DNA of 64,000 nucleotides, taken from contig NZ_OZ244708.1 of the NCBI RefSeq assembly GCF_965218915.1, forward strand, positions 682,001 to 746,000. The letters run 5' to 3'. Source of the DNA: Novosphingopyxis sp965218915 (GTDB taxonomy: Bacteria; Pseudomonadota; Alphaproteobacteria; Sphingomonadales; Sphingomonadaceae). The notes under the pieces are model-generated. The model worked only from the letters and a program-made list of their open reading frames with translations. It had not been told where the DNA came from and ran no database searches. Numbering within the stretch: position 1 is the first letter of the stretch; each line of letters begins with the position of its first letter. The position numbers were made by a program, and so were the translations under genes. This document shows, one piece after another, positions 9,924 to 19,838 of the stretch.

Positions 9924-12191
9924 TCAGCCGATGTCCACCCCATTCTGTGCGGCCCAGGCGGTCAGCTCGGCGCGCAGGTCGGCCGGCGGCTGGGTCAAGA
10001 CGGTCTCCATCATCGCCGCCGCCTCGCCCAGATCGAGCGAGCGCACCATCGCCTTGATCGGGCCGACCGCGGCCGGCGTGATCGACAGCCGCCGATAGCC
10101 TAGCGCCAGCAGCGCCATCGCCTCGAGCGGCCGCCCGCCCATTTCGCCGCACAGGCCGAGCTGCACCGGCGTGCCTTCCAGATTTTGCGCGATCCGGCGC
10201 AGGAACCGCAGGATCGCGGGCGACAGCCAGTCGTAGCGCTCGGCCAGCCGCGGGTGCGAGCGGTCCGCCGCGAACAGGAACTGGGTCAGATCATTGGTGC
10301 CGACCGACAGGAAATCGAGCTCGCCGACCAGCTGGTCCAGCGCATCGGCGAGCGCCGGAACCTCCAGCATCGCGCCGTAGCGGATGTGCACCGGCAGCTG
10401 CTTCTTGCGCGCGCGCAGAAACTCCACCTGCTCGTAGAACAGATTGCGCGCCTCGAAAAATTCCCACGGTTCGGCGATCAGCGGGAACATTACCTGTAAT
10501 GTCCGCCCCGATGCCGCCTCGATCAGCGCGCGCGCCTGCGCCTTCATCAGGCCGGTGCGGTCGAGCGCGACGCGCAGCGCGCGCCAGCCCATCGCGGGGT
10601 TTTCCTCGTCGGTCCCGGCGTCCTTGATATAAGGCAGCGCCTTGTCGCCGCCGATATCCAGCGTGCGGAAGGTGACCGGCTTGTCGCCGGCGGCATCGAG
10701 CACGTCGCGGTAGAAGCGCATCTGCCGCTCGCGCTGCGGCAGGGTGGAGGAAACGAGGAACTGGAACTCGGTGCGGAACAGGCCGATCCCGTCCGCGCCG
10801 GTCATCGCCACCGCGCCGACGTCGTCGCGCAGCCCTGCGTTGATCATCACCGATATCCGCGTGCCGTCCTTCGTCACCGGTTCGGCGCCGCGCAGCGCGG
10901 CATAGCGCGCGCGTCGTTCCTGGCGCTGCGCCAGCTTGGTCTCGTAGCTTTCGACGACTTCCGGTTCGGGGCGGATGAAGATGCTGTTGGCGTCGGCATC
11001 GACCAAGAGCTCGTCGCCCTCGCGTAGATAGCTGCGAATGCCGCGCGCGCGGCCGATCATCGGGATGCCCATCGCCCGTGCGACGATAGTGACGTGCGCG
11101 GTGAGCGAGCCTTCCTCCAGGATCACGCCCTTCAGGCGGCGGCGGTCATATTCGAGCAGCTCGGCCGGCCCGAGATTGCGGGCGATCAGGATCGAATCCT
11201 GGCGCAGCCCGAACTGCGCGGCGGTGCCCATCTGGCCCGAGACGATGCGCAGCAGCCGGTTGGAGAGGTCCTCCAGATCGTGCATCCGTTCGGCCAGCAG
11301 CGGATCGTCGATCTGGCGCATGCGCATGCGGGTGCGCTGCTGGACGCGCTCGATCGCCGCCTCGGCGGTCAGCCCGCTGTCGATCGCCTCGTTGATGCGG
11401 CGGCTCCAGCCTTCGTCATAGGCGAACATCTTGTAGGTGGAGAGCACCTCCTCATGCTCGCCGCCCACGCCGAAATCGGCCGAACTCGCCATGCGGTCGA
11501 TCTGCTCGCGCATCTTGTCGAAGGCGGAATAGACGCGTTGGCGTTCGGCCTCGGTGTCCTCGGCCACGACATGCTCGATCTCGATGCGCGGCTGGTGGAA
11601 GATCGCCGCGCCCGAGGCCATGCCCTTGACCAGCGGCAGGCCGGTGAACCGAGTCGAGCCGGTGTCGGCGACCATCTGCGTGCGCTGGTCGTCGATCAGC
11701 TCGGCGTTGGCGATGAGTTCGGCGAGCACCATCGCCACCGTCTGCAGCGCTTCGATCTCCACCTCTTCATATTTGCGCGGATCGCGGTGCTGCACGCAGA
11801 CCACGCCGACCGCGCGCTCGGACCGGACGATCGGCACGCCGGCGAAGCTGTGAAACTTCTCCTCGCCGGTTTCGGGCATGTAGAGGAAGTTGGGATGCGC
11901 CGCGGCTTCGGCGAGGTTCAACGTGTCGACATTCTCGGCGATCGTGCCGACCAGTCCCTCGCCGCGCGCGAGCCGGGTGACGTGCACCGCTTCGGAATTG
12001 AGCCCGCGCGTGGCATAGAGCTCCAGCGCGCCCTCGCGCAGCAGATAGACCGAGCACACCTCGCTATCGAGCGCCTCGCCGATGATGTCGACGACATGGT
12101 TGAGCTTGCCCTGAACATGGCTGCGGCTGGCCATTACCTCGTGAAGGCCGGTCAGGATCTGGCGGGCGGAAATGGCGGCGGTCTGCGTCAT
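9924..12191 (-). CDS. ptsP: Phosphoenolpyruvate-protein phosphotransferase PtsP (nitrogen PTS enzyme I)
   Basis: A 755-residue cytoplasmic enzyme that takes the phosphoryl group from PEP and passes it to the NPr protein of the nitrogen-related PTS. An N-terminal GAF domain (about residues 20-165) distinguishes it from sugar enzyme I and in relatives senses glutamine or the nitrogen state. The phosphorylated His lies in GSLTAHVTIVARAMGIP, and the C-terminal PEP-binding barrel shows the family segments FRTEFQFL, RTLDIGGDKALPYI, SVGTNDLTQFL and LCGEMGGRP with the catalytic Cys. Full length. NPr and EIIA-Ntr partners are not in this window. Confidence 0.95.
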   Translation of the reverse strand: MTQTAAISARQILTGLHEVMASRSHVQGKLNHVVDIIGEALDSEVCSVYLLREGALELYATRGLNSEAVHVTRLARGEGLVGTIAENVDTLNLAEAAAHPNFLYMPETGEEKFHSFAGVPIVRSERAVGVVCVQHRDPRKYEEVEIEALQTVAMVLAELIANAELIDDQRTQMVADTGSTRFTGLPLVKGMASGAAIFHQPRIEIEHVVAEDTEAERQRVYSAFDKMREQIDRMASSADFGVGGEHEEVLSTYKMFAYDEGWSRRINEAIDSGLTAEAAIERVQQRTRMRMRQIDDPLLAERMHDLEDLSNRLLRIVSGQMGTAAQFGLRQDSILIARNLGPAELLEYDRRRLKGVILEEGSLTAHVTIVARAMGIPMIGRARGIRSYLREGDELLVDADANSIFIRPEPEVVESYETKLAQRQERRARYAALRGAEPVTKDGTRISVMINAGLRDDVGAVAMTGADGIGLFRTEFQFLVSSTLPQRERQMRFYRDVLDAAGDKPVTFRTLDIGGDKALPYIKDAGTDEENPAMGWRALRVALDRTGLMKAQARALIEAASGRTLQVMFPLIAEPWEFFEARNLFYEQVEFLRARKKQLPVHIRYGAMLEVPALADALDQLVGELDFLSVGTNDLTQFLFAADRSHPRLAERYDWLSPAILRFLRRIAQNLEGTPVQLGLCGEMGGRPLEAMALLALGYRRLSITPAAVGPIKAMVRSLDLGEAAAMMETVLTQPPADLRAELTAWAAQNGVDIG

Positions 12192-12284
12192 GGCGACCCG
12201 CCTATCAGAGTGCGACGCCTTGCGCGAGAGCGGCGATTTTCGTTTCGCCGCCCCCGCGTCTTGCGGTTCGGATGCTAAGATGGA

Positions 12285-12494
12285 TTAATTGGCTTGAACG
12301 GAATGGGCCTGAACGGAATGGGCCTGAACGGAATGGGATTGGGCCGAACTCAGCTCGTCCTTCACGGCGAGTTTCTGCTTTTTCAGCGCGTGGAGCCTCA
12401 CATCGTCGGGAGATGGCCGATTGGCTTCATAAGCGATCTGCGACTCAAGCTTGGCATGCTTGTTTTCCAGTGCGGACAGATGGCCGTTTTGCAT
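12285..12494 (-). CDS. Small DUF465 (YdcH-like) protein with repeated C-terminal tail
   Basis: A 69-residue protein starting MQNGHLSALENKHAKLES at 12494, with AAGGAG 7-8 bases upstream. The core is a short helical hairpin (LHALKKQKLAVKDEL) typical of DUF465/YdcH proteins, whose function is unknown. The last residues are three copies of HSVQA ending in N, encoded by a 15-base tandem repeat. It is convergent with nothing nearby and sits 90 bases upstream of ptsP on the same strand. A second DUF465 gene lies 200 bases away on the other strand. Confidence 0.75.
   Translation of the reverse strand: MQNGHLSALENKHAKLESQIAYEANRPSPDDVRLHALKKQKLAVKDELSSAQSHSVQAHSVQAHSVQAN
12289..12342. repeat. 15-base tandem repeat, about three copies, inside the DUF465 gene
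   Basis: The unit CTGAACGGAATGGGC occurs about three times in a row with the third copy slightly altered (ending GGGATTGGGCC). It encodes the HSVQA repeats of the C-terminus. The unit length is a multiple of three, so copy-number changes would keep the frame. Confidence 0.85.
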
Positions 12495-12693
12495 TACGTT
12501 CTCCTTGGCTTCGGCTGGCAGGATGGTCCGGCCAGTGATTCGAATTAGACCATAAATTCCTTGCCATGTCCTGCCGTCTCGCCGGAGGGGGCAGGATTTG
12601 CGACGATCCGATGACGGTAACATGGGCTGGAGCACCGGCTGGCTCGGGCAGGCGCGCCTTGCTAGGGCGGTGTACGAAAGGGTTTTTGCGGCG

Positions 12694-12891
12694 ATGAACG
12701 ACGAAGGGTATCGGCAGCAGCTGGAAATGCTCCGGACCGAGCATCGCGATCTCGACGATGCGATCGCCGCCCTGGCCGCGCAGACCGTGCCCGATCAACT
12801 GCAGATCGCGCGGCTTAAGCGCAAGAAACTCAAGCTCAAGGACCGCATCGGCCGGATCGAAGACGATCTGACGCCCGATATCATCGCCTGA
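12694..12891 (+). CDS. Small DUF465 (YdcH-like) protein
   Basis: A 65-residue helical protein, MNDEGYRQQLEMLRTEHRD..., with the DUF465 signature (LKRKKLKLKDRIGRIEDDL). The frame is open 96 bases further up, but the conserved part begins at this ATG. It is divergent from a second DUF465 gene; both are probably paralogues. Function unknown; family members are small cytoplasmic proteins that turn up in proteomes of many alphaproteobacteria. Confidence 0.85.
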   Translation: MNDEGYRQQLEMLRTEHRDLDDAIAALAAQTVPDQLQIARLKRKKLKLKDRIGRIEDDLTPDIIA

Positions 12892-12951
12892 TGGCTCGCG
12901 TCCGATTTACCGACCCTGCCTCAGCCGTGCCAGGTTGATACGAATGGATCG

Positions 12952-12959
12952 TTAACCAT
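12952..12959 (+). promoter_or_regulatory. CtrA-type half site TTAACCAT upstream of the RcdA-like gene
   Basis: TTAACCAT matches the CtrA half-site motif known from Caulobacter and lies 45 bases before the ATG of the RcdA-like gene. The following bases (TTGAAATAAGG) do not complete the TTAA-N7-TTAA full site. Assignment is by motif only. Confidence 0.4.
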
Positions 12960-13003
12960 TTGAAATAAGGTAAACTTGCTGTTCCCGGTGGACATGTTCT
13001 GCC

Positions 13004-13468
13004 ATGTATCCGCGCATGTTCGAAGCGTTCCGTTCCCAGACCTGTCTGACTTCCAAACTGATCGACGCGCTCTATTGCGAGGCTTTGGTGCTGGCGGACG
13101 AGGCGCGCTCTGCGTTCGGGGATGCCGATCATGACTTGCCCGCCCGGCAGACCCTGGCGCTGTCATGCGAATCGCTGAGAGTGACCACGCGGCTGATGCA
13201 AATCATCGCGTGGTTGTTGAACCACAAGGCGTATCGCGCAGGCGAATTGACGCTGGACCAGCTGTATGGCGAGGGTCGCGCCCTTGGCCATGCCGTGGCA
13301 AGCGACGAAACTCAGGCCACATTGCTTCCGCCGGACGCAGCGGAGCTGGCGCGATCGAGCGAGGAGCTCTATTACCGCGTGCAACGCATCGCCGCGCGGC
13401 TGGCCGGTCGCTATCAAGCCGAAGAACCGGTGCATGGCATGATGGATCGCATCGAACGCGCGTTCTGA
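13004..13468 (+). CDS. DUF1465 family protein, RcdA-like
   Basis: A 154-residue, mostly helical protein (MYPRMFEAFRSQTCLTSKLI...). It matches the DUF1465 family, which includes RcdA, the Caulobacter adaptor that helps ClpXP degrade CtrA at the swarmer-to-stalked transition. The conserved LADEARSAF and the helical RVTTRLMQIIAWLLNHKA segments are visible. The presence of ctrA 13 kb away and of a CtrA-like half site upstream fits that role. It is followed by tamA 69 bases downstream on the same strand. The role in proteolysis is inferred from family membership. Confidence 0.7.
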   Translation: MYPRMFEAFRSQTCLTSKLIDALYCEALVLADEARSAFGDADHDLPARQTLALSCESLRVTTRLMQIIAWLLNHKAYRAGELTLDQLYGEGRALGHAVASDETQATLLPPDAAELARSSEELYYRVQRIAARLAGRYQAEEPVHGMMDRIERAF

Positions 13469-13536
13469 ACCCGGTTTCACACGAGGCCGGTGGGGGCAAG
13501 CCCGTTGTTGCCGGTTAAGGCCGATTTTCCTATGCC

Positions 13537-15672
13537 TTGCGCAGGGGCCCGCATCGGGCCGGGTCGGGAGTTGCATATTTGGGTCGCCGCCGCGCCGTCA
13601 TCGTGCCTCTGGCTGCAGCGCTTTGCGCGTGCCCGGTCGCCGCGCCGGCGCAGCAGACGCAGCAGCAGGGGCAGACCGGGGACGACGATTTCCTGGGCGC
13701 GCCGCTCGATCCCGATGCCGACATGGCGCCGCTGCCCGATCTGGGGGTCGACTGGCCCGATCTCGACGCGCCGATCCCCGATGCGCCGCTGCCGGACGAA
13801 AGCTTGCCCGACGTCGCGGTCGACCGGCCCGTTGAGCCGCCAACCGATCTGACCGCTGCGGCGCCGGGCGAGGATTTGAGGCTACCGTCGGATGAAGCGC
13901 CGGCATCCGCTACCGCCGCTGCGGACGCGCGGCCCGTCGTCGGCGATGGGCCGTTCGATTATTCGGTCCGCCTCACCGGCATCCCCGATGGGGCCAGCGA
14001 CCGCCTGGCCGAGCGCTTCGATGCGCTGTCGACGCTCAAGTCCAACGACGGTGACGACGCCTTTGCCGCGCAGATCGCCCGGCGCGCGAGCGACGATGCG
14101 GACCTGCTTCGAAACCTGCTGCGGATCGAAGGCTATTACGATGCGCTGGTCTATTCCGAACTGAACGGAGACGGTGAAAACCGCGTCGAAGTACTGCTCG
14201 ATGCCGAGCCGGGTTCGCGCTATCGCTTCGACCGTGTGACGCTGCCCGGCATCGACGCCGCCGGTAGCGACACCGGGCGGCTGCGCTCCGCCTTTACACT
14301 GAACGAGGGCGATCCGGTCAACCAGGACGCGGTAGTGGCCGCGCGCACCAATCTGACGGACGTTGCCGAGGAAAGCGGCTATCCCTTCTTCGAGACCGGC
14401 GAGCCCGATATCGTGGTCGACCGCGCGGCCGATAACGGCACGCTGGACCTGCCCGTCGATCCGGGCGGGCGCTATGTGTTCGGGCGCATCGTGCCGCGCA
14501 GGAACGATTTGTTCGGCGCGCGCCATCTCGGCCGGATCGCCCGCTTCGATCCCGGCGAGACCTTTCGCCGGTCGGACGTCGAGGATCTGAACAGCGCGCT
14601 GATCGCCACCGGGCTGGTCTCGCGCGTGACGATCGATCCGGTGGCTTCGGACCGGCCGGGCGAGGTCGATCTCGCGGTCGATATCGAACCCGCGCCGCCG
14701 CGCACCATCGCCGGAGAGATCGGCTACGGCACCGGCGAGGGCTTTCGCGTCGAGGCGAGCTGGGAGCATCGTAACCTGTTCCCGCCCGAGGGCGCGCTGC
14801 GCGTCAACGGGGTGGCGGGCACGCGCGAACAGCTCGCCGGCGTGACCTATCGGCGCAACAATTTTCTCGGCCGGGACCGCGTGCTCACCGCCCGCATATT
14901 GGCGCGCAATGCCCAGCTCGACGCGTTCGACGCGCGCACGCTCTCGATCTCGGCCAATTACGAGCGGCTGACGACGCTGATCTTCCAGAAACGCTGGACC
15001 TGGTTCGCCGGGCCTGAACTGCTTTATACGCAGGAGCGGGCCTATAATATCGCATTGGGCGCGCAGGACCGGCAGACCTTTTACATCGGCGCCTTCCCCT
15101 CGGGCCTGTTCTACGACGGCACCGACAACCTGCTCGATCCGACGCGTGGCTTCCGGCTGGGCGTCACGCTGTCGCCCGAAATCTCGTTTCTCGGCGCGGC
15201 AGACGGTTACGCGCGCCTTCAGCTAGACGCCAGCGCCTACCAGCCGATCATCGACCGGTTCGTGCTGGCGGGCCGCGCGCGCTTCGGCGCGATCAGCGGG
15301 ACCGAGCTCGGCCTGATCGCCCCGTCGCGCCGCAATTATGCCGGCGGCGGCGGATCGGTGCGCGGCTATGGCTATCAGCGGATCGGCCCGCGCGATCCCA
15401 ATGGCGATCCGATCGGCGGGCGCGGCCTGGCCGAATTTTCGCTCGAAGCGCGCCTGCGCTTCGGCCCGTTCGGCGTGGTTCCGTTCATCGATGCGGGAAG
15501 CGTCACCACCGCGCAGTTTCCGGACCTTTCGAACCTGCAATATGGCGTGGGCGTGGGCCTTAGATATTACAGCGATTTCGGGCCGATCCGCATCGACGTC
15601 GGCACGCCGCTCAACCCCGGGCCTGGCGATGGGCCGATCGCGGTCGCGGTGTCGCTGGGACAGGCCTTTTGA
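13537..15672 (+). CDS. tamA: TamA-like BamA/Omp85 outer-membrane protein
   Basis: About 711 residues. The signal peptide (VIVPLAAALCACPVAAPAQQ) argues for a start at or near the TTG at 13579 rather than the ATG at 13537; the exact start is open. A long acidic Pro/Asp-rich linker, unusual for TamA, precedes POTRA-like repeats (about residues 140-390). The C-terminal half is an Omp85 beta-barrel with the GGGGSVRGYGYQRIGPRD motif and a terminal Phe (SLGQAF), the barrel-assembly signal. TamA works with TamB to insert outer-membrane proteins or move lipids. tamB starts inside its stop codon (TTGA overlap), so the two are translationally coupled. Confidence 0.9.
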   Translation: MRRGPHRAGSGVAYLGRRRAVIVPLAAALCACPVAAPAQQTQQQGQTGDDDFLGAPLDPDADMAPLPDLGVDWPDLDAPIPDAPLPDESLPDVAVDRPVEPPTDLTAAAPGEDLRLPSDEAPASATAAADARPVVGDGPFDYSVRLTGIPDGASDRLAERFDALSTLKSNDGDDAFAAQIARRASDDADLLRNLLRIEGYYDALVYSELNGDGENRVEVLLDAEPGSRYRFDRVTLPGIDAAGSDTGRLRSAFTLNEGDPVNQDAVVAARTNLTDVAEESGYPFFETGEPDIVVDRAADNGTLDLPVDPGGRYVFGRIVPRRNDLFGARHLGRIARFDPGETFRRSDVEDLNSALIATGLVSRVTIDPVASDRPGEVDLAVDIEPAPPRTIAGEIGYGTGEGFRVEASWEHRNLFPPEGALRVNGVAGTREQLAGVTYRRNNFLGRDRVLTARILARNAQLDAFDARTLSISANYERLTTLIFQKRWTWFAGPELLYTQERAYNIALGAQDRQTFYIGAFPSGLFYDGTDNLLDPTRGFRLGVTLSPEISFLGAADGYARLQLDASAYQPIIDRFVLAGRARFGAISGTELGLIAPSRRNYAGGGGSVRGYGYQRIGPRDPNGDPIGGRGLAEFSLEARLRFGPFGVVPFIDAGSVTTAQFPDLSNLQYGVGVGLRYYSDFGPIRIDVGTPLNPGPGDGPIAVAVSLGQAF

Positions 15673-18600
15673 CCGTGACCGCTGCCAGCGGATCGAGCGA
15701 GCACGCCGCTGTCGAAACATCGGCGCGCCGGCGGCTGTGGCAGCCGATCGTGCTCAGCGTCATGCTGGCGCTGTTGCTGGCGATAACATGCGGCGTCATC
15801 TGGCTCGACAGCGCGCCGGGCCATCGCTGGATCGCCGCAAGGATTTCGGCGGGCGAGCAGGCGAACGGGCTGAGGGTCGGCATCGATCGGATCGACGGGT
15901 CGATCTACAGCAACACCGTGCTGCGCGGCGTCTCACTCAGCGATCCGAAGGGCCTGTTCTTTACCGCCAGGCGCGTCGATCTCGACTGGTTCCCCTTGGT
16001 CTTCCTGAGCAATCGGCTCTCGATCGACCGGCTCGCGGTGCATCGTTCCGAATTGCTGCGCAAGCCCCAGCCGAAGCCGACAGGCGGACCGTTATTGCCC
16101 GATTTCGATATCTATATCGGTGCCTTTTCTTTCCCTGACATCCGCATCGACGCGGCGGTGGCGGGCCGCGAACAGATCGCCGAACTGCGCGGCAACGCCG
16201 AAATCCGCGACAACCAGCTGCGCGCGATGTTGACCGGCGTGGTGGCGGGCAGCGGTGACAGCATCGATGTGACTATCGACATCGATCCCGATGAAGAGCG
16301 GTTCGCACTGGAAGGCGATCTGCTCGCGCCCAAAGACGGGGTCGTCGCCGCGCTCCTGGGGTTCGATAACGGGCTTTCGGTTCAGCTGCAGGGCAAGGGC
16401 GGCTGGCGGCGCTGGAATGGACAGCTCAAGGCCAATTCGGGCGGCGCGGCGCTGGCCGACCTCACCCTCGGCGCGCGTTCTGGCTATTACAGTGTCATGG
16501 GTTCGGTGGAGGCCGATCGGCTGGTGAACGGCGCGCTGGCGCGGCTCTCGGCGCCCACGCTTTCGGTCGATCTGGCCGGCCGGGTGGAGGACGGCATCTG
16601 GACCGGGCGCGGACAGTTGTCCTCGCGCGCGGTTCGGCTCGCGCTGAACGGCGGCTACGATCTGCGCGAAGGCGGGTTCGATGCGATGCGCGCGGACATG
16701 CATATTCTCGACCCGGCGGCGCTGTCGCCCGATTTCAAGGCCGGCAATCTGCGCGTGCTCGCCCGGCTCGACGGACCGCCCAGAGGCCTGCGTTTCGATT
16801 ACCGCATCGCTGCCGACGATCTGTTCATCGGCAAGGCGCAACTGTTCAACATCCGGGCAAGCGGAGACGGGCGGCTGGTCAATGGCGTGGGCATGTTGCC
16901 GATCAGGCTTCAGGCGGGATTGCTCGACGGGCTCGGATCGCTTGGCGAACGCCTGTTCTCCGATCTGACCGCCGAAGGGCGGCTGCGGCTCGCGGGCAGC
17001 CGACTGCGTGGAGACGACCTCGCCGTCACGACCCGCAGCTTCCGTGGCCGCGCCGATGTCGATGTGGCGCTGAACCGGCGCGATTATCTGGTGCGGCTGG
17101 TCGGGCGCGCCGACAATTTCGCGCTCGACGGACTGGGCCTGGTCGATATCGGCGCCGATCTCGATCTGTCGCCGGGCGCGGGCGGCAAGTTGACCATCGC
17201 CGGCGATATCGATGCGGTTACGCGGCGGTTCGATAATGCGTTCCTGCGCGATCTTGCCGGTGGCCAGCCGAGGCTGCGCACGAAGCTGATCCGCGGCGTC
17301 GACGGGCTGTTCCGCTTCCCGGATTTCACCGTCACCGCGCCGCTGCTGAACTTCACCGGCGGGGGCCTGCGCAACCGGGACGGCACCTTCGATATCAAGG
17401 GCGTGGGCAGCCATCAGCGCTGGGGCCGGTTCGACATGGCGCTGGTCGGGCGGATCGAGCGGCCGCGGCTGGTGCTCGATCTCGACAGCCCGTTCGATAC
17501 CGCCAAGCTCGCCAATGTCCGGCTGGTGCTCGATCCGACCGACAGCGGCTTCGCCTATCGGGCCGAGGGCGGCTCGGTCCTCGGGCCGTTCAGCAGCAGC
17601 GGCAATATTCTCTTGCCCAAAGGCAGCGGCGCGTTGTTCGACATTGAACGGTTGGTTGCCGCCGACACAGTTGCGCGCGGGCGGTTGCGTCCGGAAAATG
17701 GCGGCCTGACCGGAAGCCTGGCGGTCGGCGGCGGCGGCGTGAACGGCAATTTGCGGCTCATCGGTCAGCCTGGCGGACAGCGCATCCAGGGGTCGTTCGG
17801 AGCGAAGAACGCACGGTTCGGCAATGGCGGTGATCTCATGGTGCGCACCGCCGACGGCACGATCGATGCCTTCTTCACCGAGGGCCGCTCGGATGTCGAC
17901 GCCACCTTGCGCGCACAAGGCATCAGCCAAGGCAATTTCGTGCTCGGAACGCTGGATGCCCGCGCGAAAATCGTCAACGGCTCGGGCAATGTCGCGGCCA
18001 AGCTGGCGGGCACGCGCGGCAGCCGCTTCGCCTTCGACGCGCGCGCGGCGGTTTCGCCCAGCCGCGTGTCGGTTACCGGATCGGGCGCTTACCGCCGCCA
18101 GCCTATCCGGCTCGGCGGACCGGCGGTGTTCGTCCGAAGCGACGGCGGATGGCGGCTGCGCCCCGCATCGCTGAGCTATGGCGGCGGCACACTGCGCGCG
18201 TCCGGCCGCTTTGGCGGTGGCGCCAATGCTATCGATCTGAGACTGAACGATATGCCGCTGGCGCTGCTCGACCTCGCCTATGCCGATTTGGGTCTCGGCG
18301 GCCGGGCCACCGGCACGCTCGATTATCAGGGCGGCGCGCAGCCGACCGGCAATGCCAAGCTGCGCGTGCGCGGGCTCAGCCGGTCCGGCCTGTTCGTCAG
18401 TTCGCGCCCGCTCGACATCGGCGTCAACGCCGCGCTGTCGCAAGGCAGCGCGGCGATGCGCGCGGTGGTACAGAATCGAGGCGCAACTGTCGGCCGGGTG
18501 CAGGCGCGCATATCCAATCTCCCGGCAAGCGGCACCATCACCGACCGCCTCTATCGCGGACGCCTGTTCGCGCAGGCGCGTTATTCGGGCGAGGCGGGCA

Positions 18601-19838
18601 CCTTGTGGCGGCTGACCGACTTCGAACTGTTCGACCTGTCGGGACCGGTCGAACTCGGCGCCGATATCGGCGGCAGCCTGACCGATCCGGTGATCCGCGG
18701 CGTCGTGCGCACCGAGGGCGCGAAGCTGGAGAGCGGCGTGTCGGGCACGGTCGTCACCGGCATCGCGGCGCAGGGGCGGTTTAATGGATCGCGCCTGCTG
18801 ATCGGCCAGCTCAGCGGCAAGGTCGGGCGCGGCAAGGTGACCGGCGCGGGCAGTTTCGACTTTTCCGGCGGGCGGGGCGTGGCGATCGACCTCGATCTTG
18901 CCGCCGACAATGCCGAGCTGATCGACCGCGAGGATTTCGCGGCGACGGTGACCGGGCCGCTCAAGATCAAGTCGAGTGGGCAGGGCGGCACCATTTCGGG
19001 CAAGGTCCTGATCAACGAAAGCCGCTTCACCTTGGGCAATGCCGAAGCGCGCGAGCAACTGCCCGAGCTCGCCGTGCGCGAAGTCAACCGCCCGGCCGAC
19101 GACAGTGTGACCCGCCAGCGCGGCGGCGAATGGCGCTTCGCGATCGACGCGCGCGCCCCCGACGAGATCGCGGTGACCGGACTCGGCCTCGACAGCGAAT
19201 GGCAGGGCGATTTCCAGCTCTCCGGCCTGGTGAACGCACCGGTGATCCAGGGGCAGGCCGAGCTGATCCGGGGCGATTACGAGTTTGCCGGCCGCGAATT
19301 TCGCCTGTCGCGCGGGTTCATCCGCTTCCGTGGCGACAGCCCGCCCGATCCGTCGCTGGATATCGTCGCGCTGGCCGATACCGGTGATATCAACGCCACG
19401 ATCAACGTCACCGGCACCGGGCAGAAGCCTGAAATCCGCTTCGCCAGCGTGCCCGCTTTGCCCGAGGAGGAACTGCTCGCGCGGCTGCTGTTCGGATCGT
19501 CGGTCACCAATTTGAGCGCGCCCGAGGCGGTGCAGCTGGCGAGCGCGGTGGCGGGGCTGCGCAGCGGCGGCGGGCTCGATCCGATCAACGCGGTGCGCCG
19601 CGCCGCCGGGCTCGACCGTCTTCGCATATTGCCGGCCGATACCGAGACCGGGCAGGGCACCAGCCTGGCGGCGGGCAAATATCTGACGCGGCGCACCTAT
19701 GTCGAGCTGATCACCGACGGGCGCGGCTATTCGGCGACGCGGGTCGAGTTCCAGATCACGCGCTGGCTCAGCCTGCTGTCGAGCATCTCGACGATCGGCC
19801 GGCAGAGCGTCAACGCGCGCGTATCGAAGGATTATTGA
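15669..19838 (+). CDS. tamB: Translocation and assembly module protein TamB
   Basis: A 1,389-residue inner-membrane-anchored periplasm-spanning protein. One N-terminal hydrophobic anchor (about residues 24-45) is followed by a very long beta-rich repeat region and a C-terminal DUF490/TamB domain with FLLxx-type family segments (PALPEEELLARLLFG, LSAPEAVQLASAVAGL). TamB forms a groove thought to carry lipids or unfolded outer-membrane proteins to TamA. It starts at a TTG overlapping the tamA stop. Its last 7 bases overlap the convergent prephenate dehydratase gene. A very long antisense open frame lies opposite it and is considered non-coding. Confidence 0.92.
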   Translation: MTVTAASGSSEHAAVETSARRRLWQPIVLSVMLALLLAITCGVIWLDSAPGHRWIAARISAGEQANGLRVGIDRIDGSIYSNTVLRGVSLSDPKGLFFTARRVDLDWFPLVFLSNRLSIDRLAVHRSELLRKPQPKPTGGPLLPDFDIYIGAFSFPDIRIDAAVAGREQIAELRGNAEIRDNQLRAMLTGVVAGSGDSIDVTIDIDPDEERFALEGDLLAPKDGVVAALLGFDNGLSVQLQGKGGWRRWNGQLKANSGGAALADLTLGARSGYYSVMGSVEADRLVNGALARLSAPTLSVDLAGRVEDGIWTGRGQLSSRAVRLALNGGYDLREGGFDAMRADMHILDPAALSPDFKAGNLRVLARLDGPPRGLRFDYRIAADDLFIGKAQLFNIRASGDGRLVNGVGMLPIRLQAGLLDGLGSLGERLFSDLTAEGRLRLAGSRLRGDDLAVTTRSFRGRADVDVALNRRDYLVRLVGRADNFALDGLGLVDIGADLDLSPGAGGKLTIAGDIDAVTRRFDNAFLRDLAGGQPRLRTKLIRGVDGLFRFPDFTVTAPLLNFTGGGLRNRDGTFDIKGVGSHQRWGRFDMALVGRIERPRLVLDLDSPFDTAKLANVRLVLDPTDSGFAYRAEGGSVLGPFSSSGNILLPKGSGALFDIERLVAADTVARGRLRPENGGLTGSLAVGGGGVNGNLRLIGQPGGQRIQGSFGAKNARFGNGGDLMVRTADGTIDAFFTEGRSDVDATLRAQGISQGNFVLGTLDARAKIVNGSGNVAAKLAGTRGSRFAFDARAAVSPSRVSVTGSGAYRRQPIRLGGPAVFVRSDGGWRLRPASLSYGGGTLRASGRFGGGANAIDLRLNDMPLALLDLAYADLGLGGRATGTLDYQGGAQPTGNAKLRVRGLSRSGLFVSSRPLDIGVNAALSQGSAAMRAVVQNRGATVGRVQARISNLPASGTITDRLYRGRLFAQARYSGEAGTLWRLTDFELFDLSGPVELGADIGGSLTDPVIRGVVRTEGAKLESGVSGTVVTGIAAQGRFNGSRLLIGQLSGKVGRGKVTGAGSFDFSGGRGVAIDLDLAADNAELIDREDFAATVTGPLKIKSSGQGGTISGKVLINESRFTLGNAEAREQLPELAVREVNRPADDSVTRQRGGEWRFAIDARAPDEIAVTGLGLDSEWQGDFQLSGLVNAPVIQGQAELIRGDYEFAGREFRLSRGFIRFRGDSPPDPSLDIVALADTGDINATINVTGTGQKPEIRFASVPALPEEELLARLLFGSSVTNLSAPEAVQLASAVAGLRSGGGLDPINAVRRAAGLDRLRILPADTETGQGTSLAAGKYLTRRTYVELITDGRGYSATRVEFQITRWLSLLSSISTIGRQSVNARVSKDY

